Positions 1 through 6,249 of a DNA stretch of 6,803 bases are shown in pieces (the first letter of the stretch is position 1; every line of letters starts with the position of its first letter). A program made the position numbers and the translations under genes. The notes below the pieces were generated by a model. It searched no databases. It was not told where the DNA came from and was given only the letters and a program-made list of their open reading frames with translations. Source of the DNA: an uncultured Johnsonella sp. (GTDB taxonomy: Bacteria > Bacillota > Clostridia > Lachnospirales > Lachnospiraceae). The stretch spans positions 1-6,803 of the forward strand of contig CAJPUK010000115.1 in assembly GCA_905373785.1 (NCBI GenBank). Reading direction: 5' to 3'.

Positions 1-257
1 TTGCTTTTGTTTTTATTTTAACATTTGTTTATGTGCTTTTTTATCTGTTTATAAAATATCAAAGCTTTTTAATGTGCATTTTTATCTAAAACACTCATAC
101 CCTATATGAACATTCTTCATAACTTAATATTTTTGCCACACTATATTTGTTAATTAAATATCAATTGTAGGCGCTGCTTATTTCAATCAAACTTGCAGTA
201 ACGTTAATAAATTTTCGGCAAATATATTTGTTTATGTTATAAATCTGTTTTAAACAC
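1..257. other. AT-rich non-coding region with short direct repeats
   Basis: I find no credible gene on either strand. The stretch lies downstream of the S41 protease gene and beyond its probable terminator, so it is likely the leader or promoter region of a gene outside the window, or plain intergenic DNA. Two direct repeats are visible: a 16-mer with one mismatch (31-46 and 72-87, core ATGTGC followed by a T-rich run and ATCT) and an exact 12-mer ATTTGTTTATGT (23-34 and 226-237). After each 12-mer copy, ATCTGTTT recurs (43-50 and 243-250). A weak minus-strand promoter-like pair (TTGATT, 15-base gap, TACAAT) lies around 166-192 but is not convincing. Confidence 0.5.
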
Positions 258-261
258 AAAA

Positions 262-357
262 AGGCTGTCGCAGCAAATACGAAACATACAAGATATAATG
301 ATAAGCGGATCAAAAAATCTTCATATAATGTATTGTTTTATTTTTATGCGACAGCCT
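262..357 (-). terminator. Probable long-loop terminator after the S41 protease gene
   Basis: An 11-bp perfect inverted repeat is formed by AGGCTGTCGCA (262-272) and TGCGACAGCCT (347-357). On the minus strand the second arm is followed by TTTTTGTGTTT, a good terminator T-tract, and the structure begins 36 bases after the protease stop codon. The loop of 74 bases is far longer than usual for an intrinsic terminator. It contains ATATAATG twice (293-300 and 323-330) and only weak internal pairing. The stem plus T-run argues for termination. The long loop leaves room for a terminator split by an insertion, or for a small mobile repeat with these terminal arms. Confidence 0.55.
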
Positions 358-393
358 ATTTTCATCTGATAATTATAAAATTATTTTAAAAGT

Positions 394-1872
394 TTATTTG
401 GACTTTAGTATTTCTATTGCTCTGTTTAATTGGTTATCACTTGCCTCACCCTTAACAGCACCCTCGTCAAGCTCTACAACTTCATCCGGCTCTATACCCT
501 TACTATGCAAATCAAAACCTGAAGGAGTATAATAATGCTGGGTGGTAATCTTAACCGCAGAACCGTCCTTTAGAGGTACTACAGACTGCACTATGCCTTT
601 TCCAAAACTCTTGGTTCCCACCAAGGTTCCGTACTTAAAGTCTTTTATGGCACCTGAGAACACCTCTGAGGCACTTGCGGACTCTCCGTTAATTAATACC
701 ACTATGTCCATATCCAGTTTTGATTTCTCTTCGGAGTAGAAATCTTCTCTTTTTCCATTCTTATCCGCCGTATACACAACTATACCCTCAGGCAGTATGT
801 AGTCAAGCATATCGATGGTTGCACTAAGCAAACCTCCCGGATTATCTCTAAGGTCTATCACAAGCTTGGAGATTGACTTTTGCTTAAAATCCTCAACCGT
901 ATCCCTAAACTGCGGGTAGGTAACCTCATCAAATTGATTAACTTTAATATAGCCTATGTTGTCATCCAGCACTTTACTTTCTACTGTAGGCACTTCTATC
1001 GAGCGTCTTGTAACCGAGAAAGTAAGCTCCTGTGCATCATCTCCTCTTAGAACTGTTATCTCCACGGAGCTTCCTTCTGCACCTTTTATGTAGGTTCCTA
1101 CAAGGATCTCAAGATCCATACCGCTGACTTCAACATCTCCCACCTTATAAATGATATCTCCCGGTTTAATACCCGCCTCTTCAGCGGGACTTCCGGCAAA
1201 AACCTTAAATATAGTTATTATTCCGGTGTTGACATTCTTATTGATCATAGCACCTATTCCGTAATAAGTACCGCTGGTTTCCTGCATTAAATCCTTATAC
1301 TCTTTCTCAGTGTAGTATACGGTGTACGGATCGCCAAGACCTGACATAAAACCTTTGTATATGCCGTTTTCCACATCTTCCATATTTTCATCAAAAAGGT
1401 AGTCCTTAGCTATAATTTTTTGCAAACTTTGTAACTTGCTGTTAATATCATCCATAGGCAGTTCTTCTTCATTTGCACCGGCCCTGGGCTTCTTGTCATC
1501 CTTAGCTTTGGAATCCCCTGAGTTTTGTGATGTCTTACCGCTATAATCACTTTCAACGGTAGTTAACAGCCTGCTTCCAAAAAATATGGTAAATATAATT
1601 GCTGTTAAAAAAATCCCCGACACCGCACCCAAAACTATACCAAGTCCCAAAGATGAAGAGTTTGAAGAGTTGTAAGGTGCTTTTTTACTGTTTTGACTCT
1701 CAATATTTTGAACCGCTTTGGTGCTGCTTGCTTCTTCACTGCCTTCAGAAGCTTCTTGTACTTTATCCTCTTGCTTTATGGTGCTCCCAACTTCTTGGAC
1801 AGGCAGTTTATCGGTATCATCCCTATTCTCATCTGAAGCTCTCAGCCCTTCATTTATATTTTCATCGAACAT
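394..1872 (-). CDS. Membrane-anchored S41 C-terminal processing protease (CtpA/CtpB-like, PDZ domain)
   Basis: This 492-residue protein is a serine protease of peptidase family S41 that should act outside the membrane on secreted or membrane proteins. Residues 1-73 are acidic, rich in Ser, Glu and Asn, and probably cytoplasmic. One membrane segment spans about 75-98, followed by a charged linker to about 140. A helical region with the GLGDPYTVYYT motif (178-188) precedes a PDZ domain at about 200-290 (GSPAEEAGIKPGDII). The catalytic domain follows. By alignment in memory to Bacillus CtpB the catalytic set is Ser400 (NGESASASE), Lys425 (SFGKG) and Gln429, all present. DLRDNPGGLL (340-349) is the usual structural motif. 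ATG at 1872 lies three bases after the upstream regulator's stop, with an AGG about 11 bases upstream inside that gene, so translational coupling is likely. The substrate is unknown. In sporulating relatives such proteases cleave signalling proteins, but nothing here shows that role. Confidence 0.93.
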   Translation of the reverse strand: MFDENINEGLRASDENRDDTDKLPVQEVGSTIKQEDKVQEASEGSEEASSTKAVQNIESQNSKKAPYNSSNSSSLGLGIVLGAVSGIFLTAIIFTIFFGSRLLTTVESDYSGKTSQNSGDSKAKDDKKPRAGANEEELPMDDINSKLQSLQKIIAKDYLFDENMEDVENGIYKGFMSGLGDPYTVYYTEKEYKDLMQETSGTYYGIGAMINKNVNTGIITIFKVFAGSPAEEAGIKPGDIIYKVGDVEVSGMDLEILVGTYIKGAEGSSVEITVLRGDDAQELTFSVTRRSIEVPTVESKVLDDNIGYIKVNQFDEVTYPQFRDTVEDFKQKSISKLVIDLRDNPGGLLSATIDMLDYILPEGIVVYTADKNGKREDFYSEEKSKLDMDIVVLINGESASASEVFSGAIKDFKYGTLVGTKSFGKGIVQSVVPLKDGSAVKITTQHYYTPSGFDLHSKGIEPDEVVELDEGAVKGEASDNQLNRAIEILKSK

Positions 1873-1875
1873 CTA

Positions 1876-2964
1876 TTAATAAACCTGTCTTTCCATATAC
1901 TTCATATATTTAACAACCATAAGTGCAATCTTAAATGTTATCGCATCCTCAAATACTCTAAGATCAAGACCTGTAATCTTTTGCAGCTTATCAAGTCTGT
2001 ATACTAAAGTATTTCTATGTATGTAAAGCTGTCTTGAGGTCTCTGACACATTAAGACTGTTTTCAAAGAACTTATGTATAGTTACAATTGTTTCTTCATC
2101 AAAATCATCAGGGCTTTTATTTTCAAAAACTTCCCTTATAAACATCTTGCAAAGAGGTATCGGAAGTTGATATATAAGTCTGCCTATACCAAGCCTTGCA
2201 TAAGCCACTATGTTCTCACCGCTGTAGAAAATCTTGCCTACATCAAGTGCCATTCTCGCTTCCTTGTATGACCTTGAAACTTCTTTTATTTCATTTATTA
2301 CGGTTCCGTAAGCTATATTGACTTTGTTCATACCCATAGCGGCAAGCTCATCTATAATAAGCTTTGCTACCTTGTCAAGTTCATCATAGGTATAATTATC
2401 CTTAACTTCTTTTACAAGTATAATATCCTTCTCATCCACTGCGGTAACGAAGTCTCTTGCCTTGTTCGTAAATAAGGCTCTGATGTTCTCCAGTGAATTA
2501 ATATCTCTTTGAGTCTTTGTCTCTATAATATAGACAACTCTTTTTGTATTGGTTTCTATATGGAGCTTCTTTGACCTGTTATAGATATCCACTAAAAGCA
2601 GATTATCTAAGAGCAGATTCTTTATAAAGTTATCCTTGTCAAATCTCTCTTTATATGCCACCAGCAAATTCTCTATTTGAAAAGCTGCAAGTTTTCCCAT
2701 CATGTATGTATCGTCATTGTCGCCCTTGGCAAGAAGGATATACTCCAGTTGATGCTCATCAAAAACCTTAAAAAATTGATATCCGCTTATAACTTGAGAG
2801 TCTGCCGGCGAAGCTACAAATGATACAACGGCGTCTTCATACCTGTTGTCATCAGGAAATGTAGAGGCAAGCATTTTACCCTCCGTATCACAAATACCAA
2901 GCTCTGTTCTACTGATACTCTTAAGTCCATCTATTGTGCTTTGAAGAATTTGATTTGAAATCAT
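1876..2964 (-). CDS. CdaR/PucR-type transcriptional regulator with C-terminal helix-turn-helix
   Basis: This is a 362-residue DNA-binding regulator of the CdaR (sugar diacid regulator) / PucR group. The N-terminal part, about 1-130, matches the general form of a ligand-sensing domain (GICDTEGKMLAST at 23-35). Residues about 140-260 look like the degenerate GGDEF-like middle domain of this group. The C-terminus, about 295-352, is the PucR-type helix-turn-helix, with NVSETSRQLYIHRNTLVYRL at 305-324 as its core. The start is the ATG at 2964, because AAAGGAG (2979-2973) lies eight bases before it. An in-frame ATG at 3036 would add 24 hydrophobic, poorly coding residues and has no good binding site. 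The gene is followed three bases later by the S41 protease gene, so the two are probably one unit. The effector and target genes cannot be read from sequence; autoregulation or control of the protease is a reasonable inference. Confidence 0.9.
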   Translation of the reverse strand: MISNQILQSTIDGLKSISRTELGICDTEGKMLASTFPDDNRYEDAVVSFVASPADSQVISGYQFFKVFDEHQLEYILLAKGDNDDTYMMGKLAAFQIENLLVAYKERFDKDNFIKNLLLDNLLLVDIYNRSKKLHIETNTKRVVYIIETKTQRDINSLENIRALFTNKARDFVTAVDEKDIILVKEVKDNYTYDELDKVAKLIIDELAAMGMNKVNIAYGTVINEIKEVSRSYKEARMALDVGKIFYSGENIVAYARLGIGRLIYQLPIPLCKMFIREVFENKSPDDFDEETIVTIHKFFENSLNVSETSRQLYIHRNTLVYRLDKLQKITGLDLRVFEDAITFKIALMVVKYMKYMERQVY

Positions 2965-2972
2965 AATCCCGG

Positions 2973-2979
2973 CTCCTTT
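2973..2979 (-). promoter_or_regulatory. Ribosome binding site that sets the CdaR-type start
   Basis: Minus-strand AAAGGAG is a near-perfect Shine-Dalgarno sequence eight bases upstream of the ATG at 2964. It supports this start over the upstream in-frame ATG at 3036. A TATAAT-like hexamer lies just upstream at 3001-2996, but no matching -35 box is seen at normal spacing. Confidence 0.85.
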
Positions 2980-3193
2980 GTGTGTATATTTTACAATTAT
3001 AATTTTAATAATAATGCAACTTGACGAAAAATACAAGACATAATCCGGTAGATATAAGATTTTTTAGTGCATATTCAATTATAAATACTTAAAAATTTAA
3101 TAGAATATACAGAAATATATAAAATTTAACTTGAATACAGCAGTAAACTCTAATTAATAAAGCCCATTCTACAAAAAATATGTATTTTGTATA

Positions 3194-4036
3194 CTATTCT
3201 TCAAAACCTTCTCCAAGAACCTCTCTTGCATCTGAAACTATTACAAAGGCTTCTTTATCTATACCCTTCACTAAATCCTTTACATCTGCAATCTCCTTTG
3301 GAGAAACCGCACAGTAAAGCATAGTCTTGTCCGCTTTTGAATACATACCTACCGCCTTGATTCCGGTTACACCTCTGTTCATATCCTCCATAATGGACTT
3401 GGATATAGCCTCTGCATTTTCGGAAATAATAAATACCTGCTTTGCAAACTTGATACCCTCAAGTATATAATCCGACATTTTAGTTCCCACATATATAGCA
3501 ATCAATGCATACAATGCCTTTTGTACTCCGAATGCAAATATACCGCCGATCACTATGGCACCGTCTACATATTGTAAGATCTGGGCAATGCTTATATGTC
3601 TGATCTTTTTATGCAAAGTAGCTGCTACCATATCGGTACCTCCGGTACTTGCCTTATATCTTAATACCATACCGAGACCGATTCCTTGCATCACTGCTCC
3701 GAATACTGATGAAAGTAAAAGATCATCAGGTGCTATCGGCATAGTAGGAATAACGGCAAGTGCTACCGACAGTACTATAGTGGATATCAGTGTCTTTTTA
3801 ATAAACTTCCAGCCAAGTACCGGTATACCAACCAAAAATATAGGGATGTTGAGTGCGGTATTGCTGACCCACAGAGGTATACCTGTAAAATATTTTATTA
3901 CAATAGCTGCACCCGATACGCCTCCTGTAACCAAACTTGCAGGATCCAATAAATTCTTTGCGGCAAACGCCACCAACACGGTACCGAATATAATAATAAC
4001 ATATTCTTTTATAGTTTCTTTTAACTTTTCACTCAT
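3194..4036 (-). CDS. YitT-family membrane protein (DUF161 plus DUF2179)
   Basis: This 280-residue integral membrane protein belongs to the YitT family, which is widespread in Bacillota and has no settled biochemical function. Hydrophobic segments fall at about 11-30, 36-50, 56-75, 83-98, 108-126 and 156-183. GGVSG (38-42) and the STGGTD motif (130-135) are typical of the family. The soluble C-terminal DUF2179 domain covers about 222-278 (RGVTGIKAVGMYSKADKTML onward) and resembles small regulatory ligand-binding folds. Length and domain order are normal and nothing is truncated. ATG at 4036 gives the standard family N-terminus. The nearest Shine-Dalgarno-like AAGGGAG (4056-4050) is 13 bases away, which is rather long; the nearer ATG at 4048 runs straight into a stop. 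The gene sits 42 bases after the S1-domain gene, probably in the same operon. No clear terminator follows its stop. Confidence 0.92.
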   Translation of the reverse strand: MSEKLKETIKEYVIIIFGTVLVAFAAKNLLDPASLVTGGVSGAAIVIKYFTGIPLWVSNTALNIPIFLVGIPVLGWKFIKKTLISTIVLSVALAVIPTMPIAPDDLLLSSVFGAVMQGIGLGMVLRYKASTGGTDMVAATLHKKIRHISIAQILQYVDGAIVIGGIFAFGVQKALYALIAIYVGTKMSDYILEGIKFAKQVFIISENAEAISKSIMEDMNRGVTGIKAVGMYSKADKTMLYCAVSPKEIADVKDLVKGIDKEAFVIVSDAREVLGEGFEE

Positions 4037-4078
4037 TTTAAATTACATTCTCCCTTGATAAATTCACCCTTATATACT

Positions 4079-4912
4079 CTATATTTTTTCTATATGATCT
4101 TCATATATTTTTATTTTATTGCTCTTATAAAGACTTCCTATTGCACGTTTGAAGGCATTTTTACTTATACCCAGAAGTTCTTTTATTTTTTCCGGACTTG
4201 AATTATCTCCAAGCTCCACTCTTCCCGATGTCTTCTCAAGCAAACTTTCTATCCTTTTTGCATCTTCCCCCAGTTGCAGGTAAGCCTTTTTTCTATGACT
4301 CAAATCAAGTTTTCCATCTTCCCTGACTCTTAATACTCTTGCTTCTATTACATCGCCTATTTTGTAACTTTCATAGTTTTCAGCCTTAGGTATCATTCCA
4401 TAATACTTATCATCAACCGCAAGCATAACCCCTACGTCTCTTACTCTGTATACTCTGGCTTTAACCACATCATCTTTTTGATAGTTTTGTGCACTGCTTA
4501 GGTATTTGTAAATCCTCATGCTGAGTGCCAGTCTGTCACTTCTGTCTGCATAAAGAACCATAAGCACTTCATCACCGAGCTTAGGACTGCCTTCCATCTC
4601 TTTAAAAGGCAACAATATGTCCTTATCTATACCTATGTCTACAAAGGCTCCTATTTTAGACAGCTCTTTTATCTTAAGCGCCGCAAGCTCTCCGACGCAA
4701 AGTTTAGGTTTTTTAGTTGTGGCTATAAGCCTGTCCTCACTATCCTTATATAAGAATACCTCAAGCTTATCGCCGATTTGTGCATTCTTAGGCACCTGCC
4801 TTATAGGAAGCAAAACTCCCCCCTTAGTATCATAATCACCCACATCCGCAAGATATACACCAAAGTCCTTCTTTCGTGCTATCTCCAGTGTTTGAATTTT
4901 TCCAAGCTCCAT
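4079..4912 (-). CDS. CvfB/YitL-like RNA-binding protein, three S1 domains plus winged helix
   Basis: This 277-residue cytoplasmic protein matches the CvfB (YitL) family. Three S1-like beta-barrel domains are visible at about 3-66, 70-133 (KIGAFVDIGIDKDILLPFKE) and 147-207 (DVGVMLAVDDKYYGMIPK, then RVLRVREDGKLDLSHR). A winged-helix segment follows at about 215-275 (LLGISKNAFKRAIGSLYKSN). In staphylococci, CvfB binds RNA and influences virulence gene expression, and the winged helix contributes to binding; its role outside that group is less clear. The N-terminus MELGKIQTLEI is normal for the family, so ATG at 4912 is a sound start. The purine run GGGGG upstream of it is unusually close, with a four-base gap. 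The gene begins 93 bases after the thioesterase stop and precedes the YitT-family gene by 42 bases, which suggests cotranscription. Confidence 0.9.
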   Translation of the reverse strand: MELGKIQTLEIARKKDFGVYLADVGDYDTKGGVLLPIRQVPKNAQIGDKLEVFLYKDSEDRLIATTKKPKLCVGELAALKIKELSKIGAFVDIGIDKDILLPFKEMEGSPKLGDEVLMVLYADRSDRLALSMRIYKYLSSAQNYQKDDVVKARVYRVRDVGVMLAVDDKYYGMIPKAENYESYKIGDVIEARVLRVREDGKLDLSHRKKAYLQLGEDAKRIESLLEKTSGRVELGDNSSPEKIKELLGISKNAFKRAIGSLYKSNKIKIYEDHIEKI

Positions 4913-5005
4913 ATTACCCCCATTCTTTTAATTGATTTTCCGGTATTGTACCTTTAACATACTTAAGCGCTTTGTTACTTTGTTTTATAGCTGTAAAATG
5001 CTTAC

Positions 5006-5713
5006 TTAGGCAAAGCTTACAACTGCATAACTCTCTCCATCTTTCCCTGTTAATTCTACTATTTTTGCTGTATTGTCAAAAGACAATTTCGAAATTATTT
5101 TATCACCGAGTTTTGCAGCCGTTTTATATTGCACATTTATATATTTTATATCTTCTTTACTTTCCAGGGCTTCCTTGGCTATTTCCACATAATAGGCATT
5201 ATTTACATGATGATTGGTATCTATGTACTGCCTTGTGATAAGCGTTTCTTGTACCGATACCTGTTCATTTGCTATATTTATTTTTCTTTGAGTCTTAGGC
5301 ATATCAAAGCGGCTTTTACTGTGCTGCATATATGCGGCAACATCCTCAACCTCTACTTTCTTAGGCTTTCCCTCAGCTATATCATAATAAAACCATATGG
5401 AGTCCGCACGCACCAGTACCTCACCCCGCTCATCTTCTATTGCAAAGTTTCTATAGCCGTACATATTCTTAAAGTCATAGGCAAAGGTAAGGATTTTAAT
5501 TTTATCACATAATTTAGGTCTTTTTATAATCTCTACCTGCCAATTTGCAAGCCACCATGCCACATTTTTTGACTTAAGATAGTCTATGCCTTTTCCCAGA
5601 CTTTCGGATTGAAAGGTAGAACAATCCTGAAAATAATTAAATATAGCGAGTAAAGAAAGTTTTCCGCTTTCATCAAGTTCCGAATATCTTACCATGCTCT
5701 CAAAACTATACAT
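5006..5713 (-). CDS. Acyl-ACP thioesterase (bacterial FatA/FatB-like)
   Basis: This 235-residue enzyme should hydrolyse acyl-acyl carrier protein to release free fatty acids in the cytoplasm. It shows the double hot-dog layout of the family: an N-terminal half at about 3-130 (YSELDESGKLSLLAIFNYFQ at 10-29; VAWWLANWQVEI at 51-62) and a C-terminal half at about 145-235. The key motif IDTNHHVNNAYY (164-175) supplies the expected Asp165, Asn167 and His169. The position of the plant-enzyme Glu/Cys pair appears as Ala-Ala in QYKTAAKLGD (195-204). This may be normal for bacterial members, so I do not call the gene inactive. ATG at 5713 has AGAGGTG a few bases upstream, a convincing ribosome binding site. 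It is the first gene of the run with the CvfB-like and YitT-family genes and lies downstream of the tRNA terminator, so it probably has its own promoter. Confidence 0.9.
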   Translation of the reverse strand: MYSFESMVRYSELDESGKLSLLAIFNYFQDCSTFQSESLGKGIDYLKSKNVAWWLANWQVEIIKRPKLCDKIKILTFAYDFKNMYGYRNFAIEDERGEVLVRADSIWFYYDIAEGKPKKVEVEDVAAYMQHSKSRFDMPKTQRKINIANEQVSVQETLITRQYIDTNHHVNNAYYVEIAKEALESKEDIKYINVQYKTAAKLGDKIISKLSFDNTAKIVELTGKDGESYAVVSFA

Positions 5714-5753
5714 CTTTCACCTCTTTTCTAAACAGAACTCTATAATTTCTCAA

Positions 5754-5782
5754 ATATTAAAGTCCCGATATAACTCTTACAA
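5754..5782 (-). promoter_or_regulatory. Possible promoter of the thioesterase operon
   Basis: On the minus strand TTGTAA (5782-5777) and TAATAT (5759-5754) are separated by 17 bases, a vegetative sigma-type arrangement with four matches at the -10. It lies about 40 bases upstream of the thioesterase ATG and downstream of the tRNA terminator, where a promoter is expected. AT-rich DNA yields such matches by chance. AGAGTT-containing repeats flank and overlap it and could be regulator sites. No FapR or FabT type operator was recognised. Confidence 0.35.
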
Positions 5783-5874
5783 AGCGGTATAAGAACTCTA
5801 ATTTAAAACAGCTTTTCTATTTCATGCAGTTGTTATTTAAAACGGTTTATATTAATTTAATCCCATTTTACAAC

Positions 5875-5909
5875 AAAAGACGTATATCTTTCAGAGATAT
5901 ACGTCTTTT
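5875..5909 (-). terminator. Intrinsic terminator of tRNA-Gln
   Basis: A perfect 14-bp stem is formed by AAAAGACGTATATC (5875-5888) and its complement (5896-5909), closing a 7-base loop. On the minus strand the hairpin begins 10 bases after the tRNA end and runs into TTTTGTTG, as expected for a Rho-independent terminator. The arms also begin with four A, so it could act in both directions. No plus-strand gene enters it. Confidence 0.88.
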
Positions 5910-5918
5910 CTCTTGATA

Positions 5919-5991
5919 CTGGGCTACTAGGATTCGAACCTAGAGAGTGGCGGAGTCAGAGTCCGCTGCCTTACCGTTTGGCGATAGCCCA
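5919..5991 (-). tRNA. tRNA-Gln (anticodon CUG)
   Basis: The minus strand folds as a full cloverleaf. The acceptor stem pairs TGGGCTA with TAGCCCA, and the D arm carries GCC/GGC around AAACGGTAA. The anticodon stem GCGGA/TCCGC encloses loop CTCTGAC, giving anticodon CUG, which reads CAG. The T arm pairs CTAGG with CCTAG around TTCGAAT. The discriminator base is G, as expected for tRNA-Gln, and CCA is not encoded. The variable loop by this folding is six bases (CACTCT), one longer than I recall as typical. A strong promoter lies just upstream and a strong terminator just downstream, so it is probably transcribed alone. A UUG isoacceptor should exist elsewhere in the genome. Confidence 0.97.
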
Positions 5992-6010
5992 ATGCTTTAA
6001 CAACTTCTAC

Positions 6011-6039
6011 ATTTTAACCTTTTATCAGGTATTCGTCAA
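6011..6039 (-). promoter_or_regulatory. Promoter of tRNA-Gln
   Basis: Minus-strand TTGACG (6039-6034) and TAAAAT (6016-6011) are separated by exactly 17 bases, close to the vegetative sigma consensus. The expected transcription start falls about 12 bases before the tRNA 5' end at 5991, a typical arrangement for a tRNA promoter. Confidence 0.8.
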
Positions 6040-6091
6040 GTACCTAAATTAAATTTTCTTAAATCGGATTTGTAGGGAAGTTACAGTTCAG

Positions 6092-6170
6092 GTAGCCTAG
6101 ATATATATGTATAATATGCTAAATGAAAGCTTGCTTTCAGTCACATATTATACATATATATCTAGGCTAC
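6092..6170. repeat. Perfect palindromic element, 27-bp arms
   Basis: Bases 6092-6118 and 6144-6170 are exact reverse complements over 27 bases, beginning GTAGCCTAG and ending CTAGGCTAC. The 25-base centre holds its own small hairpin, TGAAAG (6124-6129) with CTTTCA (6134-6139) around a CTTG loop. Much of each arm is alternating A and T, which favours cruciform extrusion in DNA or a very stable RNA hairpin. There is no T-tract on either side, so it is not a standard terminator. It lies about 50 bases upstream of the tRNA promoter -35. It could be a non-autonomous mobile repeat, a transcription barrier or an RNA processing site. No target-site duplication is evident. Confidence 0.85.
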
Positions 6171-6200
6171 TGTCAACATTCATCTTCGTCTAATTTATAA

Positions 6201-6226
6201 ATAAGGTTAAATATTTAATTCCTTAT
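6201..6226. repeat. Small AT-rich inverted repeat
   Basis: ATAAGG (6201-6206) pairs with CCTTAT (6221-6226) around a centre that contains the palindrome TTAAATATTTAA (6207-6218). It lies between the two larger inverted repeats. The six-bp arms may well be chance in such AT-rich DNA, and no function is apparent. Confidence 0.35.
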
Positions 6227-6249
6227 ACAGCTATTTCTTGCAGGTTGGC

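Noticed and set aside
2965..3036. A 24-residue N-terminal extension of the CdaR-type regulator.
   Set aside because: The extension is AT-rich and hydrophobic with no ribosome binding site, while the internal ATG at 2964 has an ideal AAAGGAG at eight bases.
3170..3191. A TACAAAA/TTTTGTA hairpin right after the YitT-family stop as a terminator.
   Set aside because: The stem is almost entirely A-T, seven bp long, and the minus strand continues into GAATGGGC rather than a T-run.
3555..4058. Plus-strand open frames opposite the YitT-family gene and other genes.
   Set aside because: They mirror well-supported minus-strand genes, lack binding sites and encode no recognisable domains.
4914..5075. 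A 53-codon open frame on the minus strand overlapping the thioesterase 3' end and the following gap, ending in KGTIPENQLKEWG.
   Set aside because: It has no ATG, GTG or TTG start with a binding site and overlaps a solid gene in another frame. The protein-like ending is probably chance, although it fills the gap up to the CvfB-like start.
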